64,000 nucleotides of DNA, from positions 1 to 64,000 of the forward strand of contig VWZL01003422.1 of NCBI GenBank assembly GCA_013396915.1. The letters are read 5' to 3'. Each line of letters begins with the position of its first letter. Position 1 is the stretch's first letter. This stretch comes from Stercorarius parasiticus (Eukaryota > Chordata > Aves > Charadriiformes > Stercorariidae). The notes beneath the pieces were generated by a model, which was given only the letters and a program-made list of their open reading frames with translations, was not told the origin of the DNA and did not search any database. Of this stretch, positions 37,126 to 49,022 are shown in pieces. The position numbers and the translations under genes are program-made.

Positions 37126-40100
37126 AAGGTGCTATTTGAATTTTTCTTCTTCTTAACAAACATTTTTATTTTTAAAAATCTGTAATTTTATTTTAAAATG
37201 TTTCTTTTTTTTATTTGAAGGATGAGTTAGGAACAGTTGTGAAGCAATTGTTCATTAGGCTTGTAGTTGGGTTTCATTTATTTTTAATTGTGTTCAGCTT
37301 GGATAGCTTTTAATCAGTTTAATGCTTATCCTCTCGTTTCACTAATTGTAATTTATTCCATTCAATTGTGTATTTTACAAACATTCATTTCCTCTCACAG
37401 ATCTCCTGTAACGACCCCTAGAAAGCTGAGGAAATGGAGGCAGAGAGTTTCAAACCACCTTGAGTACATCTTGTAGTGACAGCCTGGCCTGTTAGGAGCC
37501 TGAGTCATAGTGAGCAGCAGGAGGACTGTGGTCCTCCAACTACTGAGATGTTTTTGAGAAGTTATCTCTAAACTGTATTTAAGCACTGCAGCAAAGTCCC
37601 AATTAGGTAAGTACTTAAGCAGAAGCTTACTTTAAAGCACACCACCAGTCTTGCCCCTACTTGACAAACCATATGCTGGGGGTTCAGTTACTACCCTTAG
37701 GCGCAGGGAATGGCTGGAGCTGTTCGCCTGCCAGGAAGTGTTGCCGTAGGCGTGTAGTAAAGAGGGAGACTCTGAGCTTCAGGTGTTGAGCTGGTATCAC
37801 CTGGAATTATTATGTTGACTTGGCGGGAAGCAGCGTGATTTATGCATCCATCAGAGGTACTCAGCAATGGTTTGGGTTTTGTTTGTTATTGCAGCACCAA
37901 GTGAAGAACTGTGGGGACTCAAGGGCACCTCCCCATGCACAAGCAGCCATGTCTGGCCGTGGGCTGTGTCTCTGTGGTAGGCTGCAGGGAGACAGAAACT
38001 TCCCCAAGTCACTGAGATTTCGGCGGAGGAGCACCAAGGCTTGGTGGCTGAGGAGTGATGAACCCCGCACTGAGCTGTGTGGAGAGCAGAGGTTCAGCCC
38101 CAGCATGGTGAGCCCCAGCATGGGGGTGGGTGGAGTCCAGCGAGCACAACCGGATAGTTTTTGGGTCACAGCCATAAAGTCAGAGCTTGGTCACACACTG
38201 TGGATCACCTCTGTCCTCCCTTCAGCGACTCCTTTGCTGTGACCTGCTTTGATCAGGACCTGATCCTGACCGGAGAGGAGTCAATGGAGAGGTCAGCACT
38301 GACTTTGCCCAACTCTGCCACAGACCTTCAAGCCTTGGCCGCTCTGCTGAGCCTCTCCAAGGAGCTGCAGTGCTGACGGCGTTGCTGATGGCTGCCAAAT
38401 GCACTATTTTCCATCCCAGCTTCACACCATCATCGTCTCTGCTCAGCAGTCCAGTCTCCCTGGTTACATGAGCGCAGAGCTAGGACAGGCACAGCACAAT
38501 TTTGCCTTACGTTCATTGATCCAGGCTCGGTGTTTAACATGACAAAAGGCTGTTTGCAAAGTCATGGCAATTAAATTCTCTAATTGTCCTATTTTTTAGA
38601 GGAGCTGAGTGTTTGGCATGTAAGTGGGTCACAAAAGTAGTCTGTTTAGCACTGTCCCTTTTTTAAAGGCAAGGCAGACTTATTGCAGCTCCACAGGTAA
38701 GATCCATGAGATCCTCAGTGGGAGCGGCCCAGGCAGACAGGTCAATAAACAGAGTCGGCCTGATCTTCATGTCAAGTTGGTGGCCACATTGCATTCCTCT
38801 AGCAGAGCGCAGCTGGTGAAAATCTCTGAAATGGCAGAGATAACAACTGATATTTAGGGAACAGATTATAGGGCACTAGCTGGAAGTCACTCAGGAAGCT
38901 GTAGAATACTCCTGTACTCCTACAACACTACAGCACCACTGCCTGCATGTGCTGCTAAAAAGAAATCTGTGGCTCCAGTGGATTGTTCCATCCAGCTGTG
39001 GCTTCACCCGTGACCTTTGAAGCTGGGACTCGGAGACTTTAAGCAGCTTCCCTTCTGCTCCCAGCCATGATGGTCCAATTGCTATGCTTGTAAGGACTAG
39101 AGAAAATGTGAGGCAGTGGGAGCTGGAGATAGAGCAGTTGTGGAACAGCTTTGCCAGAGCTTGTCTTGAACCACTTTATGGTCTCAATCTAACCCTGGAT
39201 TGTGCTCATATGGGAACTACCCCCTGCCCAGCTTTCCACTGCCATGGCGCAAGGAGGAGAGATCTACTTACCACCAAACCCTGCCTCCTTTCCCAAGAAA
39301 CCGTTTTGACTGATGGTACTGACCGCTGTAAGGGTTAGCGTGCCTCACAGGCCTAAAGCGGAGCTCACAGCCTCTTGAGCTCTGTGGAGTTTGGGGGTCT
39401 CTCTTCAGCATGCACAAAACCAAATGAAAAAATCAAAAGCCATCCTGCCCCAGGGCCAGCTGTTCTTGCAGCACCTTGTCACCCCACTGCTTCCCCCCAC
39501 ACCACCCAGCAGAGCTGGCACGGCCAGGGCACTTTCGGTTCCTCTCTTGTGGGAAGGCTCTAAGGTGGTTTTGCAGCTGATGAGCACTTCCCTGGGGGAA
39601 CTACGCGTAGGGAGCTACCGTCATTTTGCTCTTAGCTGGAGCTGACGGCTGAGCTGAAAACGAGTGATTCAGGGTCAGGCTCTGGGAGAAGCTCCTCTAA
39701 CTCCGCGTTCAGCTAAATCCAAGGGCATTGCTTTGGCTTGAGACTCAAGTTAGCATTTTTATCTCAATTGGTTCATGTGCTAAAGCGGTCAGATGTGGTG
39801 TAATGTATCCTGGGATATATGGTTAAGTTTAAATGTGGATGAATTTGCTAGTGTCCCAGTACCTTGGCTTCTGTGTGCCGTCTTCCTGCAATTTCAGTAG
39901 CCTGGGGGTCAAGCACCTTATGATGATGAATGAGGGATCTCTCCACTGTTTAACACCAGTCTAGAAATACACCTTATTGATGGCTGGATTTAGAAGCTGA
40001 AATCGATCCCCTGCTGCTTTTTATTTAGCCAAGCATCCCTCCTGAAGCGCCAAAGTGTTAAAGGAAAGTGACCCTCCATGGGCTGTGGGAGGTTAGGCCA

Positions 40101-40805
40101 CCAGGATGAGTTTGGACAATACTGGAAGGAATAAACGTGAAGGGCTCAGAGCCTCGTGTCAAAACTGGAGATGGCTCATGTTGACCTTGCTGAGAGCTGT
40201 TTGGTGCTGTGTGTTGGGGGACAGTGTCTGTGTCATAGCTGGCACCAGCTGTTGAGCAGCTGTAAACTCAAAACTGGAAAAGCACCACAGACCCGGAAAG
40301 GCTTTTTCAGCCCTCTAAGCATCCCCTCCTTCACAGTGTGGAGGTACAAGCCAAGACCAGACAGGAGGAGCTAATTCTGTAATAAAGAGGAAAACGCTTT
40401 GTCATTAAGCCTGACAGCCTTCAAAGCTTTCATAGTGCTGGATTTGCCTTAAAAATGGGGAAAAAGGTGATTTCCCTGGATTAATATTTCCCCAAACTTG
40501 GTTCAGCATGTCTAGGGTTCAGAATAGTTCTGGTTGTTTTTATTTGGTCGAGAAGTTAGAAGAGCCTGGCATGGCTGGACGTGAAGTCATGCGTTTGTGG
40601 TGTTTATGAATTCTTTTGTGAACGTATGGAAAACATGTATCATTATTTCAATTCCCAGTGCTGGAAATAGTGCAAATAAATGACTGTGAGTCAGGAGAAG
40701 GTGAATCAGTGCAAGTTAGCTCTACTGCCAATCATTTAAGAGCACAGGCATGACATGGGCAGTTATTTGGCTAATTAGAGCAGAACTTTGAGCATTGAAA
40801 TCCAG
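37126..40805. other. Gene-less stretch with one old repeat and a noncoding exon-like segment
   Basis: About 3.7 kb. It holds a second MITE-like remnant (37576-37642). A segment at 38600-38696 is bounded by 'ctattttttag' and 'ccacagGTAAGA' but is closed in all frames, so at most it is a noncoding exon. A 15-bp near-repeat 'gccccagcatg' occurs twice near 38097-38125. No protein is recognised. Confidence 0.5.
37576..37642. repeat. Old MITE-like repeat fragment, same family as 36486
   Basis: 'cagcaaag', then 'agtacttaagcagaagctta' and 'ctttaaagcac' fit the same remembered family as the 36486 fragment, here with an internal insertion of about 13 bp. 'gtatttaagcactgcagcaa' at the left edge may be part of an inverted arm. 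Confidence 0.4.
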
Positions 40806-40930
40806 GGTTTTCAAAGGAGCCTAGCAGAATTAGGTGCCTAAGTCCTCCTGCTATCAGTGGGAGGTGGATACATACTTCCTTTAAATGCTCAACTTAGCAG
40901 AATACCCAAGCTATTTTATTTAGGTGTTAA
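40806..40930. repeat. Old palindromic interspersed repeat
   Basis: 'gggttttcaaaggagcctag' is followed by 'gaattaggtgcctaagtcc', 'atcagtgggaggtgg' and 'cttcctttaaatgctc'. This follows a common archosaur/turtle repeat that I remember, with a 'ttttcaaaggagcctaa' arm, a 'ttaggtgcctaa' block, a 'tcaatgggag' centre and the return arm. The left arm is well kept and the right arm eroded. Confidence 0.55.
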
Positions 40931-41624
40931 GGGAACAGCATTTCCCCTGGGTGCATGGGCAGCATGTTGCTACCAAGAGGGACAGAACACCTCTAGACAG
41001 AGACCTACAGACTGAACCCGCCCCTGCTAATGCCCACTTCAGTCCTCCACTCATGCTGGAGCCTAGCAGAAGGACTTCAGATGTTCACCAGAGGGTGTGA
41101 GTGGGAAGAGCCCTCTGGCCCCAAGAACACGATGTGTGCAGTGTGGTCTAAGGGTGGTAGCTTTGTCCCACAGTCCTTGCCAACACTGCTTGGAGGGGAC
41201 ACCTAAATGTATGAGCAATGGCACTGCCCAGCATAAAATGTGAGAGGGCAGACAGTCCCATGTGAGAGGTTAGACAAAATTAGGATGATTTCTGTTTGCT
41301 CCGCTGATGTGCAAAGTGACTCTTGTTTATCCATCAGTAAAGTTGCACATTTCTCGAAGGCGAGCTGCATGTTGGAAGTGTTCACCCAGACACCAATGCT
41401 GCTGTGTCCCCAACTGCAACAGCCACTGTAAATCTTTTCAGCCTATTGATATCCACTTCCCCTCGCCTTTCTTTCCTCTGGTGGGGAGTGTGCATGGACT
41501 GGGGCTGTGGATGTCAGCCAGGCAAGAGTTAAACACAGCCATGGAGCTGTTGGTTCACCTTTGAAAGCGTAGTGGGAGACATGTACTTCTGATCTTGTAA
41601 AGGATCCTGTTTTCTTGCTGGCAG

Positions 41625-41717
41625 CACAGCCTGCTCCAATTAGACTACAAGGACCGAAACAAGGCCTGGAGTCAGTCTGTCCCCTGCTGTGGTGGTGGCA
41701 CCGTCACTGCTTTTGTG
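41625..41717 (+). other. Candidate 93-nt exon, open in frame
   Basis: 'cctgttttcttgctggcag' (AG at 41623-41624) is a strong acceptor pattern and 'tttgtgGTAAGTAG' (GT at 41718) a strong donor. The enclosed 93 nt are 31 complete codons with phase 0 at both ends. They are open, beginning HSLLQLDYKDRNKAWS and ending CCGGGTVTAFV. A second frame (two bases in) is also open. I do not recognise the peptide. It may be a coding exon, an exon of a noncoding RNA, or a chance arrangement. Confidence 0.25.
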
Positions 41718-42864
41718 GTAAGTAGGGCAATTTCAGTGCCAGTCACCTCTCTGAATATAGCCTTGCAAAGACATGTGCAAAGTCATTGATTTTTCTTTAG
41801 CACCAGCGTGTTTTCCCTCTGTGAGATTGTGGAGCTGGCAGGACAGCCCTGCCTGCAGAGGATTTGCTTGCATTTAGGCTCCAGCCAGGCAAGACAGGAA
41901 TCCTAAGTGCTCGCTGTTTTTGTGGCTCGTCTAGAACAGCAAAGCTTGGTGCTTTCTCCTCTGGGTCACCCTCTCAGCACAGAGACGGCCCAGGGGAATT
42001 GTTTGCTGTTTTTTTCTAGTAAGTGGGTTTACCCAGAGGAGGCAAAGGAATGGAAGCATCTTCATCAAGTAGGTGTGATGGTCATGTCTTGAAGGCCTGG
42101 CAAAGGCTGTGGCCTGAGGCAGTGGGGACACACAAACACCAGAGATGGGAGCATTACCTGGGATGCTACGCTCTCTGCCTCCAAAGTGCCTTCATGTGGT
42201 GAGCCAGGAATCAAAGCAAGGGGGCTGAAGTGACATAAAGCCACAGCGGAAGCAAACAGCAGGCTTGGGAACTTGGTCCATGTTTCTAAATGGCAAGGCG
42301 CACCAGTGTTGCAGGGTCTTCCCATGCTGCTTTTTTCTCAGGGGCTTTTCAGGCCAGTAGTCATGTCTGTGTAGGTAACAGTCCTTGATGAGACCCCGTC
42401 TGACAGACCTTGAAGCCATGTACAAATGTAGCATCCTTTGGCAATAAATTATGCATCAGGGAATTGTACTGTAGGAGAACCAACTCCAAAGGCTACCGGA
42501 GGGTGCCAGGAGCTTGTTTTTGAGAGAGTAATGTCAGTCCGACCTGAGATCCCTGCTCAGGAACCACTTGCTGCCCTAGTCATAGGCAGGACCCTGCTGA
42601 GGTCCCGTGCTGTGTTACACAGAAGGTCATCCAACACATCTTCCAAAACCAAGACTCCTAGTTGCTGTCAGGGAATGAAGCCCAGGTTGCCCCAGTCTCC
42701 CTGGCTCTGCTTGTTTCCCAGTGAGACCTGTGCCCAGTTATGCTATCAAATTCCTGCATGGCTCATGGGTCCCAGCTTGGGAATTCAGTGGCTAGAATGG
42801 ACCGAGCGGCTTATTTGAAATCCCTGCGCACCACTCTGTAATTAAGAACAAGAGAGAGTTTTGC

Positions 42865-43019
42865 TATTAATTAGCTTTCATTGACCCATTTTTGACCCTC
42901 CAAATGCTGTTGCGGTGCACTAGGTCTCTGAGAAGGCACGTCATCCTCTCTGGGGAGAGATTAATCTTTGTTACTGCTTCTGCATTATCCTGGCGCTCTT
43001 CGTTAGTTTCTCATTAATG
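42865..43019. promoter_or_regulatory. Cluster of palindromic homeodomain-type sites
   Basis: TATTAATTAG (42865), the perfect 10-bp palindrome AGATTAATCT (42958) and CATTAATG (43012) lie within 155 bp. A second group follows at 43397-43445 (GGGGATTAATTAAGG and TATTAATCGGGATA). TAATTA suits Antp/Pax-type homeodomains and GGATTA/TAATCC suits Otx/Pitx-type. The arrangement is suggestive of an enhancer; conservation is unknown. Confidence 0.3.
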
Positions 43020-46000
43020 TTCTTGCACATCAGAGTTGCCAACCAAGGAAGTAATGTTCACACAGAACATTGTTAGGAAAATACAGCGCTTTCATATGGC
43101 ACAGTAATGTCCCAGGGCACTGCTGCCCAGGCATCATGGCAGGGCCCTGGCTGTTGCAGATGGGCTGGTAGTGGCAAATGGTCGTCATGGATAGCGTGAC
43201 ACATGCAGCAGATCGTGTCAAACCATATTGGGTTTGTTCCTCTCTTCGCCTAGGCTGGCGTCTCCCTTGATTGTCTTATCTGCATGTTGTTTCAAGCCAC
43301 TGGAGTCGCCAGGTCCTGCTTCTATTGAGTTCCCACTGCCTCCCATCACAGAACATCCCCTGCTTAGCTCCATGGAAGGTCGCAGCTGTAACACTGGGGA
43401 TTAATTAAGGTGTGAGCCCAAGTTTCCTAAATCCTATTAATCGGGATACAACCCTGTGGTTTTTCACCCGAGATGAGAGGGGAGGAATCCAGCAGAGGCT
43501 GCCTCACAGATGTTTTACCAAAGGAAGGAGCAAGTGCAGATCCTCCAGCAGGTAGCCTTAAAATCAATTCCAACTGATGTTTATCAAAAGAAAGGTCATC
43601 ACCAAGAAATCACGTTGTTTTGCTGCTCTGTGACCTCCCTGTATTATCTAAATTAGGAGAGGGGCTTCAGTTAGTTTCCCCCTACTACGCTCATATGATG
43701 TTGCAAAAGTTTGCTTGGCTGTTGTCTGTGCTGTGGTCCTGCTGTGAGAACAGCACTGCTAACAAGGAATAATGGTGTGGTGTTTGTTGCGAGTCCCAGC
43801 CACAGGTCACAGGGAGCTTCTGCTCTGCCAAAAGGGCTGACCCTCGCAGCCCATTCTGCAGGGGCATAAAATGAATCATTTCTGGTGACTTGCTGGGAGT
43901 TGGTGAATGAGTCAGTGGACAAGTCAAGAGGACAGGTCTCCTGGCTCCCTGGGCTGTATGATGTACTTGGCTCTAGACTTTGGAGAGCAGAGCACATCGC
44001 TGGAGTCACCTGGAAGAGGCGTTACAACATAGAAGTGCAGCCTGCTGTTCTCTCCCAGCTACTTCAGGATCCCATGAATCATTATCTAGAAGTGATTCAT
44101 TTCTTTACAAGTGCTGCAAATGAGATATGTATCAGGGTTACAGCCGTCTGTTGCAATGTTAAGTTGATTTTGGTTGAAAGCCTAAGGTCCTGGATCAAGG
44201 GATTGTCTCTTTTCAAAAGCGCATTGCAGTTGCTGAAAGAACCTGCTAAATGCAGTCCTTGAAGGCTCTAAAATTCAAAGGGAAATAAAGAGAAACAAAA
44301 ACATGTATTTAAAAACCCCCACACCATTGCTTTTAGATTTCTTGCATATACATTTGGAAAGTTTGAGACTGTTGGTAATATTGCTGGTAGAGACTGCTCT
44401 GGGAATCTGTGAATAGGTTGCAAGTGTCAGTGGCTGGCTAGATCAGGAAACACACGCTGGATCTGACTCACCCAGTGGCCTTGGGATATGGTGGCCCTGT
44501 CCCTTCGACTGGACCGGAAAAGACCAACCCCCTGCTTTCCATGGGGTCAGGCAGAGCTGCCAGACAGAGCCAAGGACCTGTGCAGACGGAAGTTGTGAGT
44601 TACCTGTGTATGGCTCTGGACACAGGCAAGTGCTTGGGATTGGGACCTTTTTATTCTGAGCAGCAAAGGTAGTGGTCAACACCCCAGGCTAAGTACTCAA
44701 ACATAAGTCCGTTTTCACTCAGGCACCAGAATGAAGTTAGGCTGTAGGATGCCCATGTGTCTTGCTTATGTGCTTGGGAAGAGGAAAGTCATCAAAATAT
44801 AGGCAATTCCTTCCCGAAGCACTTGTAGCTTAAAGCGTGTACCATCTCAACGCCAGTTAGACTCGGGTAATGCAGGAAAGATGGGAAGGAATTACATGTG
44901 GTACTTCAAAGGTGTCTCAGTGTCACTGGCAATAGCTCACCTCTGGTGGAACAAGAACCTGGAAAGCTGGGAAGAAGCGGGTTGCAAGAGAAATGCAGCA
45001 ACTGTTTGGTCAGCTGGCCTGAGGAAGCTCAAAAACATGAGAAGTGCCTGTGTAAGCATGGGACATGCTGCCCACGAGGGAACCTGGATGGTTCAAGTGA
45101 ACCTCAAATCCAGTTTCAAGCTATTTCCTCCTTTCTTCACCTACTTGGAATGCCCCGGGGCTTTGCAGTTGCTTTGTAGGATTGTCATTGGTGCAGGTAC
45201 TTGGGACTTCTCAGGGTGTGCAAACACAATCTTCAAATCTGTTGCTTGGATTCAAAGTTTCGGTGTTTGGACACATCAGCTATGTGGTATGTTCCTAATC
45301 TCCAAGTGGATGAGGGTAGTTCTGGTGATCAGGTTGGAGAGGTAAATACTCACCACTACATATTTCAATGTTACTTTGAACAAAGGGCTAAAAAATGTGA
45401 TTTATTGCCTCAGCAAACATTCCTGCCAGGGAACATATTTGCTAGGTTGTTGGCGAAAAGCTAGATCTGAAGGGATGTGAACTCACTCCAAGGTAATTTT
45501 TGTTTGCACATTTCAAATAATTTTGCTTTCTGATCTCCGTGCCCCCGTGGAAGCTGTGCACTAACCAGGGGAAAAGAGATTCCTGCCAGACTCAAACAAA
45601 ACTTAACCCCTCTGTCTTAGCGTAAGATAAAGGAATGGGATTCAAACCGGGATTGGGAAGACAGGGCCTTTTGCTTATGGAAAATGGAGCTTTTACAGTG
45701 GTAGCATGCTGTCTAGGACTCAACAGTAGTTTGAAATACTGCTGCAGTGCTCAGTGGGAATTTTGGGGGAACCTTTGGTCAGCTGCAGTTCCCATGGTGC
45801 TGTACTGGTTCCCCCCTTTCCCAGGGATTGAGGCTGTTTGACACATCACCAGCTGTGCTGTATCATGGGGGATGTTGCCTGGTGAGAGACAGACAATGGA
45901 AGGCAAGGCACAATTTCCACAAAATATCCCAGCCATCTTTCTGTATGTAAATAGTTTTTGGAGAGCAAAACTAACGTTTTTTCATAAACCAACGTAGTAT

Positions 46001-48229
46001 AAAAAGGTCCCATCCATACTTTTCCTATTCAAGCCTACTGCAATGGAAAACTTCTGATCACGCCTATGTATTAGTGTCATTGTGTTAATTACTGTAGCAT
46101 CCTAAGCTACATCAAATCAGCCAAATCAAATGCAGCCAATCTTGGTCATTGCAGGTATTTTCCCATTAAAAGAAAGCCTTCACCCTAATGGGGTAACAGT
46201 CACAACATTAAAAAAAGATTAAAAAAATCCCTCGATGAGATGAAATACACAGCTGGAAGGGGTAGAAATAGCACTGGCAGAGGAGATGCTGGAATAAGGA
46301 CTTGTCAGGTGGGGGCTGTTGAGATGCTGGATGTAGGTGTGGAAAGAGGAGAGCTGCTACATCTCCCAGTTGAAGATTAGGTCAAGGCAGCGTATGTCAG
46401 AGCTGTCTAGACAAGGTGGAAAACTTATTACAAGTATTGGGGAGAAAAAAAAAAAAAGAAAGGGAACAGAAAGAAGAGGAACAGAGAGCCAGCAGATTGC
46501 ATGATTATACGCTGCCTAAGGAAGACAGGTTGAGATTATATAATTCTCTGGGGAAACTCTACATGAAACAATTATATGTTCAAATTGGTGCACTATGTTA
46601 GGTTTTTTTAATTTTTTAAAAAAGGATTGAAAGCTCAAAAAAAGTGTGGAGGAGGGTAGTGAAGTGCTGAGCTGAAAACCTTTTTTTAAATCTTTATATG
46701 TACTGCGTAGCGGGGAAGAAAGAGACAGCAGAGAAAAGGATGCATTTGACACGTGTCAGAGATATCAACAGCTCCAGTGACAATTTTAAGGAAATTAAAT
46801 GGAAATTAAAGGGAAGCATTTTACAGCAGAAGTCCCAAAAGCACTTAAAAATATAGAACATCAGAAAAGCTCAGCGTCTGTCAGCAGTGGGGGATCAGCT
46901 CCTTTCCTGACCAGCATGCTAAGCTCAGAGGGCCAAGCCTGCGTCAGCTCTGAGACGCCAGGACCCGATCTGATGCACATCAAAAGCTGTGCCAGAGCGC
47001 AGGAGAACCTCCAGGGCAAAACAGCTCCTTCCAGCAGGCAAAAGCTCTTAAATCCCAGCATTGTCTAGGGATGAAGGGAATGGATTGGGACTCTTGGGTA
47101 CAGATTTATCAGCTTCTTGGCTTTTCTAATTCTTCAACTTAGCTGATCAGAGGAGTTTATAAGTTCATAAAGGTTTCATGGGGTTTTCCTCCCCATTGCC
47201 CCATTCCTTTTGCTGTCCAGGGGATTGAGGAGTGGCCCCAGCCCCTGACCGTGCTCTTCATCCTCACCTCAAGGTGACTTTAAGGGCGTCAGGCTTTTTG
47301 CTACTCTTCTCAGCTGCCTGCTCGTGGTGCACAATGTGCCATCTGGAAGGCAGGGCACCACAAGGAAGTGTGTTATGAAGTAACTGGAACCGAGACTTTG
47401 CAAGCTTGACTTGACTTCCTTATTTCAGTTTCTCGTGGTCTTGCGAGGCCTATATACAGTGTTGGGTGTGCCCGGTGGCCTTCCACTAAAAATCAACCGG
47501 CACTTGGCTGTCATCACTTAGCCGTAACACCACGTGGCATCTCTTTCCTCAGGGCCATGCTTTCTTTCATTTCTCTGCCTCACTCTCATTTCGGTCTCTG
47601 CCCATCTCACAGATATTTTCATCCTTCTCAGTTTTACCACGCCAGTGACAGAAGCAGGCATGCTATGACCCCACTGTTACTTCTTTTGGGCTCTGACTGC
47701 CCACATGATTCAGAAGATCAGGCAGCACATGTAGCCTGACACAGAGAGGACCCACCGAGATGCACACCAGGAGAACAGTGAGTGTGGTGTGTAAGGAAGC
47801 GAGAGAAAAAAAGACACTAGCGTGTTTTCATTTCCTCAGGAACGCATCCCAGAAAAAAAATCCACAAGAGGGTGAGTCATCCACAGAGGATATTGGCCTC
47901 TCTGAGTCGCAGCTGCTAGTTTTTAATTCTATAATTTTAATTTACCAGCCAAATACAATAAAAGAAGGAAGGAATGATTGGGTAGGATGCATATCATTGT
48001 CTCTCTGTAGGATTCTCCCTTTTCCGGCATGAATACATGAGATGATTGGCTGTTGGATCTCAGGTCTTTGAGCTGTGAGTTTGTCATGCACAGGTGAATT
48101 TCATGCAAACACATCTGCAGGCTTCAGGTGCAGCTTTGTGGGATCATATAAGACCGTATCAGTGGTGAAAACAGTGAAAAAGATAATTAATATTCTCTCT
48201 TTTTGCCTTCAGAGGAAGGCCTATGTACA

Positions 48230-49022
48230 AAGCCCAGGCAATACAAAACTGGGAGGAGCGGCTGATACGCCAGAGGGACGTGCTGCCATCCAGAGGGATC
48301 TGGACAGAGTGGAGAAAGCTGGACAGACTGGTCCTGCCAACAGGACCCTCATGCAGTTCAACAAGGGGAAGTGCAAAGTCCTGTCCTTGGGGAGGAACAA
48401 CCCCAGGCACCAGCACAGGCTGAGGGCTGCTCAGCTGGAAAGCAGCTGTGCAGAGGAAGGACTTGACGGTCTTGGTGGACACCAAGTTGAACATGAGCCA
48501 GCAATGTGCCCTCATGGCAAAGGCGGGAACTGGCACCGTGGGCTGCATTAGGCAGAGCATTGCCAACAGTGGAGGAGGTGATCCTTCCCCTCCACTCAGC
48601 ACTGGTGAGACAGACCTGGTCTGCTGACCCCAGTGCTGGACTCCCAGCGTAAGAGAGACATGGACAAACTGGAATGAGTCAAAGGCAGGGTCAAGGTTAG
48701 GGAGTTGGAGTATCTAGTATATGAGGAGAGGCTGAGAGAGTTGGGGTTTTTTGGTCAGGAGAAGGGAAGGCTCGGGGGGATGCTGTCAGTGGGCACAAAC
48801 TGAAATGCAGGAAGATAAACATAAGAAAAACTCACTGTGAGGGTGGTCAAACATGGGAACACGTTGCCCAGATCAGTGGTAGTCTCTACCCTTGGAGATA
48901 TTCACAACCTGACTGGACATGATCCTGAGCAATCTACTCTATATGACCCTGCTCTGAGCAGGAGACTGGGACTAAATGATCTACACAGCACCCTTCTGGC
49001 CTCAGCGATTCTGTGATTTTAT
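48230..49022 (+). mobile_element. CR1 LINE, 5'-truncated, about 0.8 kb
   Basis: The longest CR1 copy in the window. It starts in the C-terminal third of ORF2 (about 48230), runs through broken ORF2 sequence ('gaggagaggctgagagagtt' near 48724 is the region matching the start of the 275-685 fragment) and ends with 'ggcctcagcgattctgtgat' at about 49018. The 'actaaatgatctacacagca' wording before the end is a CR1 3' UTR variant unlike the tails at 18541 and 37031, so it belongs to another subfamily. Several frameshifts and stops make it inactive. Confidence 0.95.
48240..48551 (+). pseudogene. CR1 ORF2 remnant, frame broken at 48551
   Basis: This is a decayed stretch of CR1 ORF2 near the end of the reverse-transcriptase region. 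Family blocks are 'ADTPEGRAAIQRDLDRVEK', 'FNKGKCKVLSLGRNNPRHQH' and 'RLRAAQLESSCAEEGLDGLG'. The frame drifts ('VEHEPAMCPHGKGGNWHRG' is a worn copy) and stops at 48549-48551. Further ORF2 pieces continue in other frames to about 48900. It is not functional. Confidence 0.85.

Larger units (their letters stand above)
40931..48229. other. Gene-less stretch with exon candidate and possible enhancer
   Basis: About 7.3 kb. It holds the 93-nt exon candidate at 41625, homeodomain-type sites at 42.86-43.45 kb and a 13-A run (46445-46457). TTTTTTAAAAAA lies at 46612. Frames of 125 codons (43885) and 154 codons (44881) are unrecognisable and have no supporting features. Confidence 0.5.

Noticed and set aside
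44881..45345. 154-codon plus-strand frame
   Set aside because: Rich in W, C and scattered hydrophobics with no domain. Another frame overlaps, and the length is within what chance gives in 64 kb.
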